Positions 13,701-25,700 of a stretch of 64,000 nt of DNA are shown here, piece by piece. The first letter of the stretch is position 1; every line of letters starts with the position of its first letter. Position numbers and translations under genes: made by a program. The stretch covers positions 42,731,380-42,795,379 of the forward strand of contig CM046303.1 in assembly GCA_025267735.1 (NCBI GenBank), given 5' to 3'. The notes below the pieces were generated by a model. That model searched no databases and was not told the DNA's origin. It saw only the letters and a program-made list of their open reading frames with translations. The DNA is from Mactra quadrangularis. Its lineage: Eukaryota > Mollusca > Bivalvia > Venerida > Mactridae.

Positions 13701-16700
13701 AGACGTAATTCATTTTCCCCATAAAATATTGTGTTTGACACGTAACTTTTTATTGTTACAATATAAAAAACACTTTGGAAAGCAATAGAAGTCTACCCAA
13801 AAAAAAAAATCTACGAACGAAGCAAAATTTCGTAAAACACTGCATTACAATAGTGTGGCCTTTATTTTTTCGCGCGTGTCAGGGCCATCCAATCGAAGAG
13901 GGGATTTTCTCTGTTTCCCCCGTACGTCATTTTCAGTGCTTATAAAATCATCCAATAGAACGGCGGATTTCCGAAATCCCCAGACAGACGTCATTATACA
14001 GAAATGTAGGTCAAAATCCAGCTTAGACAGCTACGCCGAACAAAATCCAGCTTAGACAGCTACGCCGAAAAACTACAAACATGTTTTGTTTTCAATATTA
14101 GACAATCATGTAAACGGTAGATGATTAAGGTAACTTATTATATATAACTTATTATTTGCCAGTGGAATACCCTTATTTAATGGTGAAATAAAAATCGATA
14201 TTTCACTGGTTGGAACAATGTTGGGGTTTTTTTTTTTGGGGGGGGGGGTATTTTTTACTGTTTTGATGAGCTGTTTTTAAGGCATATCAGACTTAAACAA
14301 TAAATAACACCAGTTAGAATCATAGAATAAACAGAACTTATGTAAATTTCGGTGTGAGATTTATCTATTTCACTTGAAGGCTAAGGATATTATATGTTCA
14401 CGAGTGGCGTTGAATATAGTGAATCCTTAGCTCGCTTGTGAAATAAAAATTGATTGTACACGGAAATAAACAAATATACTCTATTTTTATTACTAGAAAC
14501 TATACGCTTTTGAGTTTTGAATTATGTAATCGTTAGTCAACGTGAAAGCAAGTCATATGGCATTTTTACATTTGTACATTGCTAACCTTCAGAAGAACTA
14601 GTGCTGTTACATATAGGAATAAATGTTGAATTAAACGATATCCCATCCGGAGCATCAGGTAACAAACAATTACACACATCAGCTGTGGCTCTTATTCGAC
14701 AGAACTCGTAACATGCCTGAAAGAATAGAAGAAACAAAAGCCAGGCTGAATGGTCACTGATATTTAGCAAGACCGGGATCACTAATTTCCTCTGTTTTGA
14801 TTTTAAACTGTCAACATAAAATGGAATCCACGAAACCTTAGTTGTCTGTAACAAAATAATTTATACTGTACTTGAACTATTTCAAAAAGACGTGTACCAA
14901 AGTGTACCCAAGATACATTAACAAAATATGTCAAAATGAAACTCTTAAAAGATCTTCGGAATAAATATTTGATCCACTTCTTTTCACCATTTCACTGAAC
15001 TAAATTGGTAATTTCTACTTTCTATCAATCAATAGGCGAAATATAGCAGTCCTGGTCTTGTAAAATGTTAATTTATATGTAAAATGGAAATTTCAAATAA
15101 ATCTTTGTGAAACAGTAATTAAATAATAATAAAAAGGTTTGATCGAGAAAGGTAATTCAGTAATATTGATGGAGCGTTTTTCACCAAGTCAAAGAAATAT
15201 TTCGACGATAATAAAGGTATGAAAACTTACTGCCAAGCTGTATTTTATTTTGTATTGTTTTCGAAAGGTTTCACCTTTGTCACAATTCCCATGTGGCTGT
15301 CCAAGTCGAGAAATCTTTACCTAAAATTTGTAAAACCACATAAGAACAAAGAATTGAAATTGTGTTGACATGTTTGCTCATTATCATGGAAGACGAAAAC
15401 AGAGTTTATTGATATAGATCAGTTATTGATGTGTCGATATCATACAAATATTTTATTGCATCACATTTTCAGTGGTAATTAAACTGAAACGTATGGTACA
15501 ATGTTGAGAATTATTTTTTTTTCATATAGTCTACAAGATAAGATATAATTACCAAGAATATGATCGATTCACGACATAACGTTGAGCAAAAGCTAAAATC
15601 CGTTTGGTTGCAGCAGTTGATAAGATCGTAGATTTTAACTTATCAAAACAATTTACATTTTATACATTCGTTTTCTTTAGAATAGTCTTAAACATGTGGG
15701 TTTGAGGTGATCTTTATTAGATTAACTGGTTGACATTAACGTTGACTGGCAGGTGCAATTTACAAATCAATGTCTGACGATTTAGGCCAGTCATCAAAGG
15801 ACAAGTTAACAGAGTTAAGAGACAATTATATGTAATAAATGCTTCAATACTAGACTTTGTGTTCACTAATTGTTATGTAATAGTCCTATAGAAATAACAC
15901 AAAGAATACAATCCATAATGAATTGTTAAATAATTTATCTTAGTTATAATAGTTAGTGTCATGTCCTTCATGAACTCCAATCGCAATATAATTAGGATAT
16001 ATATTTTTGTTTATGGGAACAAAAATCATTGCTATAATGTCATTTCATAATTAAAACAATTTAGTATTAATGTAATATGATACCGTTCTAAGTCCAATAC
16101 TAGTCTCCGTTCCAGGACTGAGTGTTAAACCATCTTGTGACGGTAATGGTTGAGTACCAGGCTCATGAAATACAACCCTCAATCCATACCCGGTTGTAAA
16201 GTTTTTAATGTATTCATCTACTTCCAAATTTATTGTAAGTTTGAAACCTGAATTATATGTATTGTAAATGTTTATTCTAATTATAAAAATGGGCCTGACG
16301 TATTCAAACATGCAATAGTTTGACATAAACATTAAGTATATAGTATGCTGTTCTATACCACTGACAGACGTTAGTACATCATTATAAAACTTTTGCTTTA
16401 ATTACATTTGCTCTACCTCAAATTTATATAGAATGCATTATTACATGTACTAACATAATCATTGCCACTATAAAATACATGTATAGGTACATCTTCATTT
16501 TCTGCCGTATCATAAAACGAACGGTATGAGCCGCAGGTACGATATCCGTTCCGTGATAATTATACGTGAGAACGATCTGTTAACTATTGTACCGTTTTCT
16601 AAAGTGGTCTAACTGTATGTTGTAAGTATGGCAAAAACATCTTACCAGAAAACCACGCAGCTGAAGGGAAACAGTGAGAAGTGTTTGAGCTATTTGGATA

Positions 16701-19700
16701 TGACCTAATTCATTTAACGCTTATATGGATATGTGTAGTTGCAGTGGATAGGTACAACCCTTTGTCATAAACCACTGAGTTGGTCATTATTAGATTTTGA
16801 GATGAATGTTACCATGTTTAGATGTAACAAAATGAACGAGACAAAATTAAACTTTGTAATAAAGAATAATTATGTACCGTTAGCTGCGCCAGTTCGCCAA
16901 GCTATGTATCTAGGACCAGTTATGGTGTAACAATTTCCATAATCATTTGATGAGAAATTTCTCAAACGGCTACAAGAAATAAAACTAGGATAAATTTAGA
17001 GATACAATTAATATTTGGTTAATTCAATAATAATAATGATTATAAATAATTTTTAAAGTATATGTAATTATTCTGTTTTACATTAAAATGACCTATACAT
17101 AATAAGGTTGTATTTCTAAAATAGCGCTAGTAATATTAACAAATTCACCATATCTGATAAAATATTTAGATTTCAACAACACTCAGTCTATCTATCACTT
17201 GTGTTTCTCTTTTATCACCTATGTTATAGCGTTTTTAACATTTTAAAAAGTAGGAAGAAATTTTTAATAGGTTAGCTTTTGAAGCACTATATTTAAAACT
17301 GCAATCAAATAAATATCGTCTCATTGTTTATTTACACACCCAGTTATAAAACTTAGACAATAAATTCCTGGGGAGCCATTCAGAGTAACATAACCTGCTT
17401 AATCAATCACCCGATATGAAGTTTGCTCTGAAGCAATGGAATTAATTAATAATAAAAGCGCTGGTGTTAATGATATAAACAACGTGTTAGTATTTTTGTC
17501 AAAAAGAAAACTCACTGAAGATTCATATAGACAACTTTAAGAACCGAAACATTTTCAGTCAAGCCATACGTGACTAACAATTCAAGTTATTTACCATTGA
17601 AGTTTGAATATACTTTTAGCCGCACTAAACATACTTTACTACGTTTCATCTAAATCTATATACTTGTATATATTAACAAGGTGGAACATAATCTACTCAC
17701 GATACTTCTTGTGTTTGTCCTGCGAATGTTATTGATACAAAAAGGTCTTCTTTTTGGTGTCCTATTTCTTCACGAAGTTTCCTTAAAACACAACATAAAT
17801 ACGTTACACATGAATCATTCAACCCGGGTAGATACCGCAGTTGGTAGCGCTAGGATTTGGAATATCGTGTCCCGAAGAGAGTACGGGTTCGAATTCCACC
17901 CAGGGAGGTTATACCTTTCCATGAAAATTTGACAATTATGTAAATTTTCATCCATTAATAAGGTAAATGGAGAAGTATCCAACACTTCAAAAATATCATG
18001 ATTTTATAATCTAATTTGATTCCATAAGTAATTATGTCTAAATATATCAATGATGTTACGTATAAGCAATTTGATAATTATTTTTAATAAAAACGAACGT
18101 CCTATTAGCTCAGTGGTAAAATGACTGAATTTCTAAGTAGATTTTAATTCATGGCCTCTGCAAATTTGCCACTCCTTGACATTTCGCAAAACTTTTTTTA
18201 TCTGCCATATATATTACGCCCGGAGAAATTATTGATCGTTCGGTTGCCGATTAATATTAGTAAATTTATAGAACAATTGAATATAGAAGATTTGAGTTTG
18301 AGTATGAAAACGTATGAAGAAAATCAACGAACGTAGTTTAACTATAATCTATTTTAATCTCCACACACTTTCGATAGCTTGATGATATTCAATATAAATG
18401 TCAATGGATTACCCTGAGGTATGAATTTAGATTATGAATTTATAACTACAACTTACAATGAAGTGTTGCGGAAAACTGATTTAACGTCTTCAACTCTTTG
18501 CTCCCAAGCATTTTTCTTAGTTGTTAGTTGGTGGTATATGTTGTTCCAGTCTACAGAGTCAATATTATCGAAATAGTTACCATAGTAATTAGAGTCATAC
18601 CAGGGATAGTATGAAGAACTGTAATAACTGTTTGATGAACTAGGCATTGAAGACGATGCTGGTAAAATAGAGGAGCCTATTGACGAAACTCCTCTTTTGT
18701 GTCTACGGTCATTTTCTATCAATGACGGGTCCTGGGCAAAAGGTTGATCAGCAACTTTCTCCTCCACGCGTGATGGCTTTATAACGTAACCTTCTTCACT
18801 AGCCTCGTCCGAAGTCTGAGGAGGCACCGTATCCTCGTAATTAAACCACCCAAGTAAGTCACTTTTAGTGTCATCCTTTTCTTCAAGATAGTTTTCATAA
18901 TTAAGCAGAAAGTTCTGTATTTCTGTTTCTACAATTTCATCTGCAGCATTTTCTATGCCATATGTAAATTCATCTTTTGGAATATTTCTACGCACATCTC
19001 GTCTCTTCCGTCTAAATTCGTCTTCCTAAAATGTCCTCTTCGATTATCTTATAAGCTTTATATCAAATAATTACAATAACCACATCAAACAGTTTAAATA
19101 GCAATGTAGGATTACTGAGAGTACATTTCATCAATAAAATAAAGTGAATAGTATGTATATTGAAAAATACTTTTTTTACTTATTCTGCTTTAATATTGAC
19201 ACAATTTATCAAGCAAGCCAAGCGTGTTTATCATAGTTCATTTATCCATTTTCTTATAACGAAGGAGAATTTCATTGGACAAACAGGCATGGTAGATCAA
19301 ACTGTATTTGTTAAAACTAAAGGTCAAAGTTGTCTTAGAAAGCTGTGCCGTAAAAATAATTCGGAGATTTAGTTTCCTTACAATATAAAATGAGCTGATA
19401 CACTCAGAAGAAGTAAAATAAATAGTTTACCGGTACAGTATTTATCAATTTCTTTAATTGTTCTGTTTTGTCCAACTTCGATGCTTTCACTGGATTCATG
19501 TTACATATTGATATTGCTGGATAAGGAATGGCGTCAAACATTAAAGACACCGAAGTCTGAATAGGATACGAATAATATGTTCTGAAACATAAAATATACA
19601 CAATATGTTTATATACAATTAATTGTTTACATGATGTCTGAACTATTATTAATGGCAGGTTCAACTTAATCTTATAAATGATTTAGTATGTGCCCCATAT

Positions 19701-22700
19701 ACGCTCTCTTGATAAGACTGTTACTAGAGCTGTTGCAATACATAAACTACATAAAATCTAATTCAATAAGGATGATTCGCACCAAGCTTTATACAATAGT
19801 ACAGTGTCAACAATAATGTCAATAGAAGTAATTATACTAATTTTAAAATGTTTTTGTGGAAGAGTATGTGAGTACTGGTTATAAGACAAGGGTCGAGAAA
19901 TGCTAGATAAGGTGCGTTGGGCGTCGTCAAATAACCTAAAATGTGTTTACACAGCGTCGAACCCAGTATATAAAAATATAATACAATTACATCAGCAGTA
20001 AAAATTGGCTTGGCATAAGTAATGATTTTATTTTATAATTGGTCGATGATGTAAAATAGAGCGGATTTTCAATGAGTAGAAACACTGTTTGCAGTTAAAC
20101 CCATGCCATTTTTATAAGCTTGGTATAAATCGAACACTACATTAAAATGATGTAACTCTGATGTATCCATATTGAACAATACTAAGTTCTATTAAACTTG
20201 TACATAATATATAAGCTATACTTCATTTCGACATTAAATAATGACTCAGTCCCATAAAATCGTGGCTTGTTGCGGACCCGTACGTGCAGACCGCCGTAGC
20301 CCGTGGGAAGCCTTGTGTATTAAGGTGATAGTATGCACGAAATTCAAACTAAGTATATTTAGGGTAAAGAACTATCTAAACTTCTAGGCCGTGAGCCAGA
20401 TACACTTTTGCTCCCCCCTCCCCCCAGGGGGAATTTTCAAGACCCATATTTTTTATTCCCCTATATGTCCTGAGTACAACAGTACAAAGTTTGCAAGTTT
20501 CCAGTGGGGCATTGCTGAGAAAATCAACTTTTAATTGTATAGGTAAATAGCAATTTTTGTTCCATTTTTATCGATTTATTTTTGCAAAAACCATTAAATC
20601 ATGTTTGCAACACCAAGTTCTCATTATATTGTTTGTCAGTTAAAAAGAAGATGTGTCTTTTGTGTTTTATAAAGAAAATTGCTGTTGATACTGATCTCAT
20701 AAGTACCCCAAAATGTAACATACGTTACTGTGCCTTTGCGCGCAGACTATGAAACATAGCCACATAAAGTAGTCATGATACACTTGCTTTTTAAGATATA
20801 CAATGTTGCTGTATGTAAGAATAAGATTTTTATCTTGCTCCTCAGAAATATTAACTTACACACAGCTCTTAAACTTTGTCGCCAAGAGTGTTGAAACATA
20901 CATGACCATAAAAATCCATTTTTTTCAAATTGGAAAAGATATTATAATTGTAAAATATTTTAAAACATAATATCAGATATGAATATATATGAAATAAAAA
21001 CGATTGCCATTAAGTATTCAATGACATTTCATTAAATTTCACATTTTACCAAAGTTTTGGGTAGACATTTAAAAATGAAACATACGTGGCCATGGTTTTT
21101 CAACTAATGTTAAATATCTTAGTTGAATTCACGTTTACTAATTAGTCTCTCTAATGAACTCTTCATTTTATGATTACTACTTTTGCCATTCCCCAGGATC
21201 GTCTAGAGGTAATGCTGTCGAAAGTATCAAATGTAACATACGTGATGTAACATACGTTACCGTTAAAATGATATACCGATCTTACAATGCGGCGAAGGGT
21301 TAAACGATGACATATTGAAAATCGGTTTACACCAAAAATGTTATCCACAATAAATAAAGTCGTTATTATCTCATTAAAAAATTTATGACATCTTCAACCA
21401 GACTGAAAAAAACAACATGAAACTGCATGCGTCTCAATGGCTTTGATAAATTAAACTATGAAGATTTTTTAACCGTTGCATGCAATGTAAGCAAAGAATC
21501 CTTCATAACAATACTCAAATCGATATTTTTGCAATTCATGTGTTACTTCAATTCTTACTAGATGTAACAAAATCTCAAATGTAACCAAAGCGTCCTTTGT
21601 TTGTTCGCTTCTTATTTAATAAAACATGGTTTTATGAATTGAAACATACGTTACGTTTGGTAAGGTATGTTTCATATGAAATGTATCATAGTTGATGCTT
21701 GTTTGTTTGCTTGTTTTACAATGTTTCGCTTTTTTGGAAACTTGAAACGTTTAAGTTCTGAATGTTTCTTTTATATCATGTCTTTGAGTGTAAAGGAACA
21801 CAACATGTCTGTTGAATTTAACAGCAGCGAAATAATGTAGTTGGACTTTATAAACACACGTTACCACAGGTTATTGTAATTCCTGACAACTCAAACAGCA
21901 TAATTCATATCGGAATTGATTTTTTGTCGTAGATGAACTATAATACGTCGCGGAAGATTTTGTTGCAGAAATATTTAAGGGAACATGGTACATAAGCATG
22001 GTACAACGAATCGATAATGATAAGGAAGCAAACACATCGTTCATGCAACAACGCCGATCTCTTATCCAATGGCAAACCCTTGAGGATGTAATTTTGGGTG
22101 ACAAATGACTTTTTATATGAAATAAGTGTGCCAGTACCTCATGGAATATCTAGGAGAACGTTTTGATTTTTACTTCAAAGTGAATTTCTACATGAACTTT
22201 GAACAAAATTGATCTGTTATGCTTTTCTGAGACTAATTGGAAACTTTTTTAACTCTTAATTTTAACATGTTTCACTTAATTTTGAAGGCAATCCTTATTG
22301 ATATAATTAAAAGTATTTAGATATAATAGTTTGTGCTACCATTAAATGTTTTAAACTGTTGTACTGGGTGTGACTGATAAAATTGGGGTGTGATAGTTTA
22401 AACAGTGTTGTTGTAACATACGTTACTACCTATTTATTTGTTTAGGCATTCATAATTATGAACTTTTCAGTGAGTTAAGTATATAAACTTTTAAAATGTA
22501 TTCATTGATTTTGACTGTTCACGGCTATGGTACTTAAGTTTCTTTCGATTTTTCCAAGTTTGAAAGTCGTTGTATCAAGGTTTATAAAAGTATTTCTGTA
22601 ATTTTCCATAAGTTGATCTAAAATTTAAGTAATATTTGAGCGAAGGGGCGTTCTGAATTTATCATTTTGTGGTATGTATTTCCAGTATCAACCCTTTGCC

Positions 22701-25700
22701 TTCCTAAAGTGCTTAAATCATAGACAAATATACAAATACAGACAAACAAAATAAAGTTTTATTAGTGTGGTCCGTATAGAAACTTAGTACTTAGTCTGAC
22801 TAACGAATGTCCCTTCCTGTAAATACTTTATTCATTTGTCCATCTTGTATAACTTTTATTAATAACTGAAAGTTATCATTAAAATCAAGAAATAAAAATA
22901 TGTCTAGTGGAGATTTCCTATATGGCTGACATAAGAGTTCAGAGAAACGATGCATTTGATTTGTTTCTATTTTTAATCTTGCCAAAACGAAAGTACTCTA
23001 CCTGTCACGTGACTCTCTTGAAATAGCAAGAAATAAGGGACGCCAATCTGTCTGTTATATTTATTGTTTTAGAAAAAACGACACTTTTCAAACTAAACTG
23101 AGAACGTAGTAGGAAAAAGCACTATTTTTCAGTGTTGAAAAGAGGTATGAAAAGAGTCCCTCAAAATCCCTGACTCTTCACATATTGGTGTTAAGAAATC
23201 ACCGTACTGCTTACTATCGGAAATGCACAGGAATGACGTTACAGGGTAACCCAAAATCCAAATCGTTGTCAAAAACAAAATGGCTTCGTAATTAAGATGC
23301 GTCGAAATAAAGTACCGGAGGACAGTAATAAGACCTTTTTGGCATAGAAAATGACCATAGGGGGTCATGAAGTTCAAAGTCCCAGAACTCTGTAAAGCCC
23401 CAACAGAACTTTGCAAACTTTTATAAGTGAATTGCAACTACCATGTGGGTTTAATAATCATACCATAGATAATTACTCCCAGGAGGAGCGATGTCATATA
23501 CTGGCTTTAAAAGCACTTATGGTTTTTAACGGAAAATGAGAATGAGCGATATTTCAAAGTCCCATAACTCTGTAAAGCCCCAACAGAACTTTGCAAACTT
23601 TTTATCAGTGAACTGTTACTTTCATGTGGGTTTAAAACATATACCATAGATAATTACTCCCAGGAAGGAGCAATGTCTTAAACTTGCTTTAAAAACACTT
23701 ATGGTTTAAACGGAAAATGAGAATGGGCGATATTTCAAAGTCACATAACTCTGTAAGGCCTAAACAGAACTTTATAAACTTTTATCAATGAATGCCTACC
23801 ACTAAATGGGTTAAGAAAATCATACACTTGAAAATTCCCCATGAGGGGAGCAATGTCATATACTGGCTCAAGGTCTATTATAGATTTGACCAGAAAATGA
23901 GAATGGGCGATATTTCAAAGACCCATAACTCTGTAAAGCCCCAACACAACTGTGTGAACTTTAATCAGTGAATGCCTAACATTATTTGGGTTAAGAAAAT
24001 CATACCCTTGAAAATTCCCCGTGTGGGGATCAATGTCATATACTGGCTCAAGTTCTATTATGGATTTGACTGGAAAATGAGAATGAGCGATATTTCAAAG
24101 TCCCATAACTCTGTATTGCCCTAACAGAACTTCGTTAACTTTTATCAGTGAATGCCTACCACTAAATTGGTTAAGAACATCATACCCTTAAAAAAATTCC
24201 CCATGCGGGGAGCAATGTCATATACTGACTCAAAGATATGATGGTTTTGACTGGAACATGAGAATTGGCGATATTTCAAAGTCCCATAACTCTGTAAAGC
24301 TCCAACAGATCTTTGTAAACTTTAAGAAAATCATACCCTTGAAAATTCCCCGTGTGGGGAGCAATGTCATATACTGGCTCAAGGTCTGTTATGGATTTGA
24401 CAAGAAAATGAGAATGGGTGATATTTCAAAGTCCTATAACTCTGTAAATCCCCAACAGAACTTTGCAAACTTTCATCAGTGAATGCCCACCACCATATGG
24501 GTTAAGAAAATCATACCCTTGAAAATTCCCCCTGAGGGGGAGCAATGTCATAATTATACTGGCTCAAGGTATATTCACCACTTCTGTTAATATCTTCTTT
24601 AACAAGGAAGATATTAGATAAAATATTTTGTTATCCTTACATAGGACTTCAATGACAAAATTCGAGAATTCCAACTCTAAGGACCTACTTACCAAATGGA
24701 TTGCTTCAGATATTTTTAGGTAAAGATAACTGACTAAAGTCCCTAATTAAAATAGTTAATGCATTTATAACATTCTTAGAAAATGACTGGAACGAAAGAA
24801 CAATTCTTATATAGTCCTTCATTATTCTGATTTAAGTTTTTGTAAGGGTCACCCTTTTCCTAACAAACATGAATATTCTTTAAACGTTAGTCCAATTATA
24901 CTTACTTGAACAAATTAATAAGTTGATATATTACTACCGACGTTGTTGCAAGGAAAAGTAGACACCATAACACTTTAACAGTTATCTGACGAGACGATGC
25001 TATTTTAGGTATTCCATGTAAAGAACTCGACTCTGCTAAATCCTGAAAAAATATAAATCATGCTTCACTTATGTCAAGCATCCTGTGGCGCTTTTCAAAA
25101 ACTCTTACGATAAAAATCACCTTGAGTCAAAAACAAGAAACATTAATAACAGTCGTTTTTTTAATCAATCAATCAAAGTATTATTGAATTATCAATAGTT
25201 CATCTTTTGAATATCATATCACGGTTATGCTTAATATTATCCTTCCTACTTTGGAACCCGAAAAAGTTATTAAATTGACTTACGATGACTTTTTTCGTGA
25301 GAAATTTTGTGAAAAGGTGCACTGCTTTATATCTTTAATCAAACTTTATATTTTATGGTTTGTGATATAGAGGTGTCGTCTGGAGTTTTATGATCATGAG
25401 TATGTCTTCAATAACACGTGGTCTTTCTTTTTTTGTGAATAGGAAAGTCGTTTGTATCGTAAAAAAGCAAGTTAAATAATAAGAAATGTGTTGTTACCTA
25501 AATGATCAGTATCCGCTTCAGTAACAATTTAATAATGCGCTGTACCAAAATATAACATATTATATATAACTCTCCTCGTAAGAAGGCCTACCTTAATGAT
25601 GAGTGAATAATACTCCAGGATACACTCACCAAAATTTATAATCGGTCATCCCATTAAATCCTTATTTTTAAATTACGGAAGTAAACTATGGAGTATTTAG

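Noticed and set aside
17822..19982. One SINE split by an insertion of exons 3 and 4
   Set aside because: The 5' half at 17.8 kb and 3' half at 19.9 kb are complementary parts, but the DNA between contains channel exons that must be older; two separate truncated copies are simpler.
23129..23437. 102-codon minus-strand open frame
   Set aside because: It overlaps the first unit of the 180-bp array; the frame is not kept in the other units and matches no family.
23320..24575. CRISPR-like array
   Set aside because: The whole 180-bp unit repeats with no unique spacers, and this is animal DNA.
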